From NCBI GenBank assembly GCA_920105625.2, contig OV050033.1, forward strand, positions 53,464,780 through 53,528,779: a stretch of 64,000 bases of DNA, in the 5' to 3' direction. A program made the position numbers and the translations under genes. The first letter of the stretch is position 1. Every line of letters starts with the position of its first letter. The notes beneath the pieces are model-generated. The model saw only the letters and a list, made by a program, of their open reading frames with translations. It made no database searches and was not told where the DNA came from. Origin of the DNA: Clusia tigrina (taxonomy: Eukaryota > Arthropoda > Insecta > Diptera > Clusiidae). Below are positions 24,355-38,000 of the stretch, piece after piece.

Positions 24355-24640
24355 CAGGATTTATTTACATTTATTTTTATTAAATCCTTAAGTACAGTTG
24401 CTATCGATGAAAACACGGATAAAAATAAATAAACTTTCTCAGGATATATTTATCCTTATATATTTAAATAAATTTCCTCATAATTTATTCATATTTATCT
24501 TTATTAAATCCTTGAATATAGTTGTCAACGATGAAAACTATAAGGATACTCGTAAATAAACTTTCTTAGGATTTTTTTTCTTTATTTATTTAAATAAACT
24601 TTCTGACAATTTAGTTTTCATTATTTTTAATACTAATAAT
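24355..24640. repeat. Two to three diverged copies of a ~120-bp AT-rich unit
   Basis: TTTTTATTAAATCCTTAAGT, ACAGTTGC, ATCGATGAAAAC and AAATAAACTTTCTCAGGAT recur in order at 24370 and 24497, with fragments after 24600 and at 24790. Confidence 0.65.
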
Positions 24641-25084
24641 TAAAGTAAATATTAAAAGTAAATAATTAGTTTTGAGTACAGTTGCCATTTACTTGAACAG
24701 CACCACACCGTGGTATCATAACTGGCCATTAGGTGTGCTCAAGTGTGCTTTTGGTGAATTAAGATGCCACTCCTACCTACCTATCTACAAGTGCCATCGA
24801 TGAAAACTATGAAATGTGAGAAATTTTGCACAAACCCATCTAAGCACATCTATGTAAATGGGTGGACTTATTCAATCACCTAAATTATATTCTCTTGCAT
24901 ACATATTCACTCTAACCCTGAGAACGGCGTTTTGTTTGTATTTTTTTTTTTATATCGTAAAAATCACACAAACCCTGTTTGCCGACATTCAAAATTCATT
25001 AAAAGGTAATGTGAAACGTATGCCAAGCCTTCAATTTACTACGTACTCACATAAAAACAGTCGCCGGCACACAAAAGAATACAC

Positions 25085-25170
25085 GCATACATACACATAA
25101 ATATACACATATCCACACATAAATATACACATATGCACACATAAATATACACATGCACAAACACACACCA
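25085..25170. repeat. Short tandem repeat ACACATAAATATACACATAT
   Basis: Four ~20-bp units of ACACATAAATATACACAT-type sequence lie about 300 bp upstream of the first visible exon. Confidence 0.85.
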
Positions 25171-25485
25171 CGAATTGCGTGTATAGAATTTCATGGAATT
25201 TTACAGGAAAAAAATATGTAAATATCCTAATCACCATTTATTTGTGCCTATGTATGTTGGTTAATTACGCCTCTGAAATCGTAGCATACTTTTAGGGTCG
25301 CATCGACTCGCACCATGACGCATGGGAGTACTTTGTCTGCTCTCTGTAATTATGTAAATTCAAATGTCGAAAATTGTATTGATTTGTTTTTATGCATTCA
25401 TTTAACCATAAACTTAACTAATAATAATGATAAATTTACACTTAAAATTGAAATTAATTTGTGTTTGTTCAATTTTCAATTACAG

Positions 25486-25626
25486 CAAAAATTCTATTTT
25501 TCTACATAATATTTTATGCGGTGTTAACTGGATTCTTCGCTGCCTTGTTAGCTGTGTTCTATCAAACATTGGAAACCGATAGACCCAAGTGGACGCTCGA
25601 GCATGGCATGATTGGTACAAATCCAG
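25486..25626 (+). CDS. nrv2: nrv2-like exon: transmembrane segment and proximal ectodomain
   Basis: The acceptor is TTACAG at 25480-25485 after a pyrimidine-rich tract; the donor is G|GTGAGT at 25626/25627. The exon opens with CA, finishing a codon begun on an upstream exon (GCA would give the Ala typical of the family), then reads [17 protein letters not shown] and onward to IGTNP. Residues 2-25 form the single membrane span, bounded by Lys1 on the cytosolic side. It ends in phase 1. There is no plausible start Met here, so this is an internal exon. Confidence 0.93.
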
Positions 25627-28600
25627 GTGAGTGAACAATTCTAATACTACAAAAACAATAAAATAAAGTCCTTGAACTGTATATGCAGGAGTATACATAA
25701 AGGTATGGGGCTTTAGCCAAATTCAAGGATTCAAGTGCATTTAAAATAAATCGAAAATTAAATTATACTTGGTATAATTAAATAAGTAAATAGTCTATAT
25801 AAAAATTATATAAAAAATACAATATAATATTCAACTAAGGTAAAGGGAAAGGCAACAAAGATTAACTTTTGATATGCCGGAATGATCTGAACTCCTTTCA
25901 AGATAAAAAAAACTCCAGCAAAAGCCCCTGAAAGACTCCTTTCCTGTCACTGTTGGTATTTTTTGAATTACCGATGTGCGAGCGGCGGCAACTCCGTTCA
26001 ATGATGTACAAATGTCCTTTTATCATAATAGCAAAGTTGTGATATGCCGAAAAATGGCAAGCAAAGGGCTATGATGGAAGGAGCAGTTATCTGACATCCA
26101 CAGGGTTCACAGGAAACTTGTGAGTGAGGACAATGAAACAAATCTTAACTACAATGAAGGACTTAGGTTAGGTTAAGTGTAACTAGGTAGCAGTAAAGTG
26201 GGCAAGTATAATTGCACCTAGAGTTCGTTATCTTCCACAGACATTGGCCAAAAATATTCCTAGTTATAATCCTGATGAAACTATGTCATCCTGAATAAAC
26301 TTTATCATCCCGGCGGATATCTTCCTTCTTCTTCTTTGAGTAGCCGGTATGAGTCCACGATATATGTGAAATATTCCAAAATTGCATCAAATATGAAATA
26401 TTTTGTTAACAGATTTAGCCAGGCAAGGATAAAGCTTTAATTTGCAGGATACTCTGCGTTCTCATTGTGAAATATAAAATTCTGCAATTTTACAATTTTT
26501 GTGGATTTTCCCCCAATTTTTCCTAACTGATATTTCAGTTTAAATATTCGTCTCTTTAATGCCCCGGTATGAGTATCTCACGTCGCTCATACGCCCTGCT
26601 GTGCCGCATGCAACTACATTTATTTTTATTGACTTCCCGCATCGCACTGGCAGACAATTTAAAATGCTTGTCACATTGTCAATCCGCAAAAACAAGAATG
26701 TACGATCTCATTTCGTATGCAAGCATGGAACGTGGTGCTATTGCGTACATATAAAACCAAAATTCCTGTTTGCCCAATGCCAAATTTATTGGCATATGTG
26801 ACCACGCACAGTTTCAATCAAAATACGCGCCCACGAGGGATAAGACAAAGAGTCTGCTGGCGTATGTGGCCAGTCAGCAGGACGGCAACTCGTACCCTTT
26901 GAAAAAGAACAAACGGACATTGTCGACCACTGCTCTGTTACCTCACCGCACCCTGCAGCAGAGTTGGGTTTGCGAGACAAACATTTAGTTTTTGGCTACG
27001 AGTACGAAATAGAAATTTAATTAACTAATTGAATTTATGCGACCACTGCTGCTGGGTTTTGTGGTTAATTTCGATGCCTTTGGCATGCCAAGCTGCTCCG
27101 TGCTCTGAGCAGTCTGGGCAAAAGTTGTTTAAACAACTTTATTCAAAGTCATTTAATTCTTCAGGGAGCAAATGTTGAAGAATTCGATAAAACAACTCAC
27201 AAATTGTCTGTGTGGAATTTGTTCTTTGGCTGAAAGCGGAGTGAGATTTGGTGGGACTACAATTGGCGTGGGTCTTAGATGTAAAGAAGCCCACTATGAA
27301 GTCAACTACTATGGTAAAATATGAGTACTCTGCAGTGAAAGACTAAGAATAGAAGTTGGGAAAAACTTAGTTAGAAGTGAGAAAAACTGATTTAGAAGTT
27401 GGGAAAAACTTGGTTAGAAAGAGAGGGGAATATAATTTAGAAGTGGGGAGAATAATGCTATGGAGTCTATGACATGAATATGCATATGAATCCTCGGGTG
27501 TCTACATAGTTATTAATATGAAAGCCTTGGGGTTCACCATAGTTCTTAGCTTTCGATGATTCGGTTATAAAATATGAAGCCATCATAAACTGATTTAGAA
27601 GTGGGGAAAACTGATTTAGAAGTGGGGAAAACTGATTTAGAAAGGGGGAAACTGATGTTAAAGAGTTTATGAATCCATACTCATGAATATGATTTGACTA
27701 TTTCATCACAATAGGAGCGTAAACATGCCGACTCTTTTTTAATTTTTTAAAATCTATATTAAAGTGTTTACTAAAATATGATTGGTTTAATTTATATAAA
27801 TAATTTACTAAATTCTGTTTTATTTCCTCTTGTCTTTGCAATTTGCAGGTCTTGGTTTTCGGCCCATGCCCCCAGAGGCCAATGTAGAAAGTACCTTAGT
27901 TTGGTACGAATCATCGAAACCTGACAATTTTAAATATTGGGTCGACGAAACTGCCGGATTCCTGAAATGTAAGTATGGAACTTGTTAGTTAACTACGAAA
28001 TACAGTGGAAGGATATTACTAGCATATCCTTAATTTAACCCAAAATATGTGGGATTGGTTACCCACAATTGTAGAGCTTAATACACCCTTCTTCAGAGTT
28101 CAATACACCCTCCTTCAGAGCTTAATACTCACTCCTTGAGAGCTTAATACATCCTCCTTCAGAACTTAATACACCCTCCTGCAGAGCTGAGCACCCCCTT
28201 CAGAACTTAATACACCCTCCTTCAGATTTTAGCCCACCCTCCTTCAGAACTGAATATACCCTCCTTCAGGTTTTGTACTTAATTTATTTTTATTTCTATC
28301 CTTAAAATGAGGTGAGTCCCCGTTACCACTTTTTTGCTTCAAAGAATAATATTAGGTTCAACTTGGGAGTTTCTGATAACCTGGTATGAGTTTCTTCTAT
28401 AGTTGCAGGGATCTTCCAAAGCATCTGTGGTTTTATAGTTATGTGCAATAAATTAGTATATTGTCTGAACGAATTGACCATGGAGAAGTACATGAGGAAT
28501 AGAATCGGTATATGAGTAGACGCAGTCCTTAGTGAAAACGCTGCTACAGTGGTTAAAAAGGGAGAGAGATAAATGTGATATCTGTGCTTCCAAAAGTACT

Positions 28601-31600
28601 TTGTGTGGGTTTCGTATATGTAAAACTAGTCAGCATGACAGCAACGTGAGCTGAAAATAAAGTTTGCTTAGGATATATAGAAGCTCTCCCTCTCGTAGCA
28701 TGATTCCTCTAGGGGCAGAGGCCAAAAGTTTTCAAGTGGCTGTTTTTCAAACTAAAAGGGGAGGAACGTGATCTGGAGTAGGAGTGAAGGACAAGTAAAT
28801 ATATTTATATACCACCCCGAGAGTCACATTTTTGAAGGGTGAGTTTAAGTTTAAATTTATTAAGGAAGTTAGTGTTCTGAAACGGAGATTTTTGAGTATA
28901 GTATATCATTTATTATTCTTTCAACCCAAATTAATTATGTCTGCAAGGGGTGGGGAGCTACTCTTATAATAATACGTGGAATTATCAGTTAACTTATTAA
29001 AGTGACAGCAGTTTCGCCACGAAATATAAAATGTATTCAAACTAGCACACGACAGTTTTCCCCTTGGCAACTTTTATGACATTCAGAATAGAATACTACG
29101 CAACCTCCGCCGGCGAGTTTACCCTGGTGCCGTCCTAGAATAAACTGAATTAGTTGCTCACATTTAAAATGTTGTGTTCTATACTGTGTTTCACTGATAA
29201 GCTCTCTCGTTCCACATTAATTTTCATTATATTTGACAAGAATTTTGGGTGTCAACATTTAATTGATTGACGTGTAAACACCCCCAATGTGCTCAAAGCC
29301 AACGCTCTAAGCCAGACGCGAAATACTCATTTTTCATGTGAAGAAAAATAGAGCAAAAGTAGGGGGGACATCGCTGAAATATACAGAATGGGGTGTGTTT
29401 ATCTTGCTCAACCTTCTACAATAGTTCTGAAGAGTCAATAAAGGAAGTGATTTTAGTTAAAAGTTTGCATTGCATGTGAAATTCAGGATATTTTTGTATA
29501 TAAACAGAACTTGTTTGATATATTAAATTTTTTAAAGGTTCTCACATGATGAAAGTTCAATGTTTAGACGAGTATATAGACACGCCCAGGAGGAGCTGTG
29601 GATTCCACTCCTGCCTCGGGCATTCTCTAAAAAATCAGATATCATATCCACAGTCATAGACTAGAATCAGGCACCCAATTAGCAAGAGTTCTTACTTGTA
29701 ACAACCCTCCTCATAATACTGAAGTAGATTGCAAAAGCTTCGTTTGTTTGTAGTTGAGTCCAAAGAGCTTTCTTAAAGGAGCTGTCAGTCAAGCTCTGTC
29801 AATAATGCTGCCTCTTGGTGGTTGTTACTTATTGGGAACTTCCTTAGATGTACTAATTCTCTATGATTTCACACATTGAGCCCCCAACATCAATTCCATA
29901 CCGTGAAACGTGCTCCAAAACTGGTTTAATCAAAAGAATAAGTTCTACGACCCTTTCGACAAGCCTCAAGCATATTGAAAATAACTGAAAACATAACATA
30001 TACATATATTTAAGGCCGACATTGATCTATTTTATATATGGGAAATTGAACTCTAAATCTACTCGGGAAAATTTCAATGTGAAAACTTTTTTATATATAA
30101 TTGGAACTATGCGAAAAATTTATATTTATTTCATATATGATTTGAATAGCTTATGAGCAGCTCCCGAAAAAGAATCATGTGAACTGCACTTTTGAGAACA
30201 CACCACCTGAGGGCAAAGTGTGCGGCATTGATATGCAAGGATTCGCGCCATGCACTGTAGATAATCATTTCGGTTACCATGTCGCCAGACCATGCATATT
30301 CCTCAAGTTGAATAAGGTAAAATTATACAAATTTAAAATGAATACAATAAATAAAATAAATTACATTAAATGAAATAAATTACATTAAATAAAACAAATT
30401 GCAAAACTTTATTATGCATACAAAAATCGAAATATAGATTTACAATTGGATACCGAACATTTACAACGATTCAAAAACTTTGCCCGAAGACATGCCCATT
30501 GAGCTGAAACAGCACATTAAGGAAAAACAGAGCCTGCGACCAAATGAGGTAATTTGCACTTCTATATAATTAAAATTGCTCAATTTATATATCACTAAAA
30601 TTACTCTAAATTGTACTTAATTTAACATATAAAAATACAATAATGTTCCAAAATTAAATGAGTTTTGTTTGCTTCACTTTTAGACTGGCGTGGTTTGGGT
30701 CTCCTGTGAAGGCGAGAATCCCGCTGACGTGGAAAATATTAAGGCACGCGATTATTATCCACGTATGGGCTTCCCACATTATTATTTCCCATTCAAAAAT
30801 ATTGAAGGCTACATACCGCCTATTGTTGCTGTACAGTTTACTGTTGAAAGTGAGTACCATTTAATTTGATCCTTTTGAAAATTGATGGGGGGGACAACAA
30901 TTTATAATTATACATAATATAATAATATATACAAAATTGAATTAATGTAAGGAAAAATGAGGATAATAAATATGGTAGATAATCCAGATAAATAGTGGAA
31001 CATTTTCAAAACAACTTTGAACCATTGAACTCGCTTACGCTAACAGAAAGTCCATGAATCCTGTATAATCCTGTTCTGTATAAATTGTCAAAACAAAAGA
31101 ACACATTGAATTTAAAGTGAATGATAAGAAGGATACTGGAATTGGAAAAAAAATTGTAGATGTATTGTTTTTTATATAATTGGAACTTTATACTTGCGAA
31201 CAATATTTTTATACTGGCGAACTGAGTCCATGGTACTTCAATCATACAAAAAATAACAAGTACCCATTGAGATGGGTTTCAAACACCATCATACTAGTGG
31301 GGATTCTGGGGCTATTCGAAGTCTCTCTAGTGGCATCAAGGGAGACGATTTAGATACTTATCGGAATAAGAAGGTCGAACATTTTTTATTTCAGGAACTA
31401 TAATTGCAAAAATTGTGTACCAAATCTTAGAGATTTCGTTCTGTAGAAAACTTAACAGATTCCGTAAAACCTGTCAGAACTTGTCTTTCTCTCTCGCTCT
31501 CTATCTCGTACTGTCTCTCTTGCCCTCTCTATCTCACTTGCCCTCTCTGTCTCTCCCTCTCTCTAACACTCACTGCTCAAAAATTTCTAAATCTATCGCT

Positions 31601-32009
31601 GTCTATCCCGTACTATATCTCTCGCTACCGCTCTCTCTCTCTTTATATCTCTCGCTCTCACTCTGTATCTCTCTCGCTCTCTATCTCGTACAGTCTCTCT
31701 TGCTCTCTCTATCTCACTTGCCCTCTCTGTCTCTCCCTCTCTCTAACACTCACTGCTCAATAAATTACTAAATCTATCGCTCTCTATCTCGTACTATATC
31801 TCACGCTATCGCTATCGCTCTCTCTCTCTCTCTGTCTCTCTCTCTCGCTCTCACTCTGTATCTCTCTCGCTCTCTATCTCGTACTGTCTCTCTTGCCCTC
31901 TCTATCTCACTTGCCCTCTCTGTCTCTCCCTCTCTCTAACACTCACTGCTCAAAAATTTCTAAATCTATCGCTCTCTATCTCGTACTATATCTCACGCTA
32001 TCGCTATCG

Positions 32010-32040
<31 letters not shown>

Positions 32041-35000
32041 GCTCTCACTCTGTATCTCTCTCGCTCTCTATCTCGTACTGTCTCTCTTGCCCTCTCTATC
32101 TCACTTGCCCTCTCTGTCTCTCCCTCTCTCTAACACTCACTGCTCAAAAATTTCGAAATCTATCGCTTTCCATGTCGTACTATATATCTCGCTACTCGTA
32201 CTAGTTCTCTCGCTTTCTATCTCGAACTATCTCTCTCGCATTTTCTTACTCTCCCTCTCTCCCTCTCTCTATCTCTCTCTCTCTCTCTCTCTGTCAGTCT
32301 CTTTCTTGCTCTCTCTCTCTCCCGCTATCTCATAGTATCACTCTCGCGTTTTATCTGGAACTATCTCTCTTGCTTTCTATCCCGTCCTATCTCTGTATCA
32401 CTACAATCTTTCACCTCCTGTATAGTTTCCCTTCCATGCTTCGTGGTCCAAATTAGTGGTGTTCTACATAATTACTCTTCATGGAATCACCTTTGATATC
32501 ATTGTTCCAATTTCAATCTAGATTTTTAGCGTTTTTTTAAGAGCAGGCATTTGGAACGGAGTACCCGCATCCCTTCACACTATCTTCACGTCCCTTGCTG
32601 TAAACACAAAATATTTCCTGCACACATTCAACTGCATAATATACTCAACCCTTTTTATTCGGAGACTAGAAAGACTTGACTACGGTAACGGGACTCAGTT
32701 CATTCCTTTCGTAATGCTACTCAGCCCAGCAGTGTTGGCCCTTTAATTCAAAGGAGTATTTTGCGTTCACAAATTGAGGATCTGCTTTCAACTAGGGTCT
32801 TTGTGTGGGAACTGGGAGTAAATTATTCAAAAGTCTAGTTCAGAGGTACATTCGATAGAATAATGAACAAGTAGGAACTCTCCAAGCACAATCTTCAAAT
32901 AGTTCGACCTTATTGACAAGTTCCAATGCATAAAAGCAGCTTGAAGTCCCTATGTTCAACCTCAACAATTTAGCCTCCTACTAGTCTGATATCAGAGAGA
33001 AATGCGTTTCTTAAACTAATCCCTTAACAACATCCTTCTATCTTTCGCCTTACTCCTGATTGGGAGCTATTTTGTATGACTTATTTTTGAACTAATGAAG
33101 AAACAATGTGTTTGAAGAATAAAATCTTTCAACTTAATCCAATTGGCGACCTGTATTTAGTGACCTGTTTTTTAAGTATTGTCATAAGGAAGAGCAAATG
33201 TGACCAAACCAGCTACAACCAACGAAAAGGGGCATGTCACTGGCAGTCAAAATCCAAGGACATTAAACTAACGTCCGCAGCGAAACTACTGTTCATAAGG
33301 AAATCAAAATACAGTTATGATGAGCAACGAGGACGCGCTCCGTGCCGAAGGGAGTTCAAATTTCACAACAGTTTCTTTTGAAATGCTGTATCTTCACTTG
33401 GGCCGGCAGTCCACATCGTCAAAACATCAACATACCAGCTAAATTGGCAGCTGTCAACAACAAATCAAAAGTCTGCCTGAAAATAGCTTCAAAGTCAATC
33501 AAAACTTAATTTTACCATGGCTACGAGTGCGTTTGACTATTTAATAAAACGAAATAACACAATCAGAGAATCAATCGTACGTAAAGAAATACCAATTGCC
33601 TTGATTTGTCGTCTCATTGATTCGAAAAATCGCAATTATTGCTTAAACGTTGCTATCTTGGCGATGGACAGTGATGCCACCCTATTGAAAAATGATAAAA
33701 TCTGTGGCATAAGAAAATAACAAAGAGGAAGCAAATTAAAAGTTGGTTGTGTACACTTACATGAACAGTGCTGCCACCTTGTTAAGAAATATCAAATCTA
33801 GTCTAGAGAGCTTTTCCAAGCAGAGGGTTCATTTTGATTTATCAAGACATCCTGCAGTTTTTTATGAAATATGATTTGATATTTGTTTTAATCGATAAAG
33901 GAACGTTTCCCATTAACAATCAAAGACAATTTTAGCCAAATGGCATCCCACCCTCAATCTGCCAAATTCAGGATCTTCTGTAAAAATGTTCCATCACATT
34001 TTCACACATTTGTGGGTCTATTTCATTGATAACGGAACGAATGTCGACTTTAAGAGCTTCACTTTACTTGGGAGGACTCTTTCTTTCAAGTAGTCGCAAA
34101 GAAAACGGTCCAGAGGATGTCCAGGTTAAAGTTCACGCATTGCCAACAACCAGTACATAGAATTGGAATATGGACGCAGTACCTTAGAAAATGCCGTCCT
34201 ATAAAGGTCTTCTTGCCACTGTGGCCAACGATGAAAATGTCAACGCTCTGCGCCAGCCACAGAGCAGGAGAATCTGGTGTCGTTGGCGGAGACGAAAAAT
34301 CCTCACAAATGACAAAAGACTCCCTTTTATGACTAGCAGGGAGTTTCTTCGGATCCCTCTGAATTTGAAAACAACGCAACCACGAACAGAAGGAAATTAT
34401 GAGGGAATTTAAAGCAGACGAATCAAATGTCGTCTTCGACTCGTAACTGGAGAACAAATGTGGTGTGACTCTGAAAGTAAGCGATAATCCTAGCAGTGAT
34501 TCAGAACAGGGGATAATATAAGAATTTATAGTTATGAACCCGAAGGAAATCCAGAACAGGTGAATCTAATGTCGTCTTCGACTCGTAAGTGGGGAAGAAA
34601 TGTGGATGAAGCTGGAGAAGATGTAGATTTAGTAGAATGAGTCTGAAAGTGAGAGATAATCCTAGCAATGGATCGTAACAGGGAATGAAATATGAATTTA
34701 TTGTTATGAACTCGAAAGCGTAGAGTTCTTCCCAGACAAAAGTGAAGCACGTAAAAGCACCTGCAAGAAAATATTCTGCCCTCCGCCCACTTCAGACGAA
34801 AAAGTTCGAGTTTCTACACACATCCAGTCTATAATTAAGAGTGCTGACATAACACTTCTAGCGACTTGTTCAGGTTTCATCTCAAATGAAATACAAACTA
34901 CATGGATTTCATTTGAATTGCGCGTAAGCGGTGCACCATGTCTACCAACAATCGTTCTTATAAGGACCTCTGAATCTATTTTTCAGTGCTTTAAAGACTG

Positions 35001-38000
35001 TAGCCACAGAATACTGACAGTGTTTAGACAAGGTATGATACCTTTTATCGCCTGTGATCCTCAGTATACTGTGGTTTATTCAGTGCTTCCATGAGTGTAG
35101 CCACAGGATACTATTATAAGTGTTTGGAAAAGGAATTCATCCTTTTACTTCTTGTGGTCCCCAGTATTCTGTGGTTTAGTCAGTGCTTTCAAGAATGTAG
35201 CCACAGAATAATAACTTTATTTAGAAAAGGAATCAATCCTTTTACAGCCTGTGCTCCTCAGTTTCCTGTGGTTTATTCAGTGCTTTCAAGAATGTAGCCA
35301 CAGAATAATAACTTTATTTAGAAAAGGAATCAATCCTTTTACAGCCTGTGCTCCTCAGTTTCCTGTGGCTTATTCAGTGCTTTCAAGAATGTAGCCACAG
35401 AATAATAACTTTATTTAGAAAAGGAATCAATCCTTTTACAGCCTGTGCTCCTCAGTTTCCTGTGGCTTATTCAGTGCTTTCAAGAGTGCAGCCACAAAAT
35501 ACTAATAGAGTTCAGGAATGGAATGACCCCTTTTACATTGCTCAGACTAGTATCAATTTGTGTGAACAATATAAAGAGAGATAAATATAATTAAATGTTT
35601 GTATATATATTTACTTATATATAATTGTATATATCTCTCCTATTTTATATGCTAAAACGTGAGTAAAACATTATTTGCGTCCTTTTGCTAATCCTCTTTT
35701 TGTACCCTTATTTTTTTGCTATTTAAAAAGAATTCCTATCTCCTTCATTCCAACATCCTTAATGACAAACCCTGTATGTATACGAGTATCTATGCATGTG
35801 CAAGTTAACATTTCACTACTCATGCCTTCAGTGTTATCTTCTTACCCCATCCACCTCCCACCCCCCAAGAGTTTCCATATTATTAATGGCGTGTACTAAG
35901 CAGACAAACGCTTCTGCGTTAGTAAATTTCTGCTCAATTTAATATTGATGAGTGGCATAATTACCGCTTTTTCTTAATACTCGTGCTGCTCACAGAGAAC
36001 CTTCTCCCTGTATTTGCTAACTCATGCGCCCTCAGACTCCCAGCGTATATCAACGCTTAACTGACATAATTATGAAATGGCTTCTCATACAGAACTCATT
36101 TTCCGGCACAATTCACCACAATAACGCATTCTGCAGTGCTGCGCAGAGAGAAAGGAGATAAAGGCAAGTCAGCAAGCAAAAAGTGGATCAACCTTTCTAC
36201 ACCATTAAGCCGCTTTTTTCCTTCATTTTTATGCTAATGCAAAATTATGTAAATTTTCCACTTAAAAATTCCACACTGACAACCGACGAACTGGCTCAGG
36301 CATAGGCACAGGCTGGCGATATCCTCTGTCACCATTTTTAAACGCCGGATTTAATAAAATGCTAAAATGGAACGCAGAACAGCAAAACTGATGCGTAGCA
36401 AAAAGCCACGTCAACTTAACAAACAAAAAGATAGAAACCTCGCAGTAATTTCAGAAAAAGTCTCGAAAAAACAATAAAGTAAAATAAGGGCACTATGTCA
36501 TGTGCCGCTAGGCAGGACACAAGCCCAGCACACACGGCAGCTCAAAGTTTCCCTGGTCTCCCAATGACTGCCTGACTAAGGCTAAGTTTATATATTTAGG
36601 CAGCAGCAGGACATTCCACAAGTTTTGTTGCAAAGCTTGAAAATGAAGTATGTTAATAAGAGAGAAAAGAGAGGGAGAGAGTGAAGTATCCGAACAACAC
36701 AAGTGCTTCAAAATCCAAGCTCAGTGGTGCCCCTTTTTCATTAATTTTTAATTGGAAGAAAAAGAGAAATAGTTGTGATTTTTTTAACACCAAAAAATTC
36801 TGCCATGTATCTCCAGGTCAAACTCAACTGAGAGTTCGGTGGCTCAATCTTAAGTCTGAATAGGAAGAGAGAAGGAAGCTTTCCCATGTTTTTTTCATTC
36901 AACCAATGTCCAGAAGGACTGTTAGAAATTAATATCATGACTGGGAATAGAAAATCACACCTTAGCTGTGTCAATAATTAAATATAGAAGCTGCATTTAA
37001 AGTGTATGAAAGCCACCACACTTACTTGAATAGCACTCTGCTTATTGAACACCATCACGCTTAGCAGTATCTACCTTAACACATTCTTTCTTAAACTTGA
37101 CATCAACCTTTCCACATCTCCAACGTGAATTCCATGCCGCTCAAGTGAATACATTGTTATGACGACGAAGCTCAATTTATCATGCATTTTTCTGAGTCAT
37201 GCTCATCATAGAAATTAGTCTTAGAATATGGCCTTCAAGCTTAACTCTCATATTTTCGGATAAGTATCCTATTGCAGGACTACCGGCGAATCCTGGCACG
37301 TATTTAGGCTTCAATTTTTCCATTTCTATTATAACTAAAAACCTCCTCCGTTATATTGTCATCTGCATCTTCTTTTCCTTCTAGAGAGCCTCTTACAGTG
37401 CAGAATGCTCCGAAATAGTTAGCTGTGATGTAAACATTCCCGAAGTTATTTGTTTGACCATCATAAATGAAGCATCTAAATGAAAGAGTTAACAAATCCA
37501 ATAGATATGTAAATTCAAGTCTTTTGCCCACCGTAGAGACTCCCTGAATAATTTATTATTCCATTATTATAATATACTTTTTTTATGACACCAACTCTTT
37601 ATGCCGGCCAATCGTTTGCAAATAACAACCCAAGATTTCCCCATATGGACCGTGTTCCCTGACGAACAGGTATTATATAAGTTAAACTAAATTGTATTTA
37701 TTTAGTTTTTTTAAAAAGCACATCAGAGAGAACTCTGATGTCTTTCGTTTTATTTAATTGAATCCAAAACTTAGACTGACTTAACATTTCATTAATACCT
37801 TAATGCTAACCTCAAGCTGTGTTTGTATTAGTTATTTTTATTGCCGTTATCACTGTTGTGGGTCTCTGCTTATGTTGGTTATTTGATGCAAGCGTGGAAG
37901 GTGTTTTTATCACTGCTCCCACGGAAGTACCGTAGACATAGCGTCAGCAGATTTTGGTACACGTTTGCTAATGAGTTGGATACCTGAATATTTCAATGTG

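Noticed and set aside
30179..30373. A separate small gene starting at 30179
   Set aside because: It is an internal exon of the beta subunit read from a GTG and past its donor at 30317.
31415..32335. Ser/Leu-rich proteins
   Set aside because: They are translations of CT microsatellite arrays.
34086..34457. 123-codon minus-strand gene
   Set aside because: It overlaps a frameshifted transposase remnant in another frame and has no features of its own.
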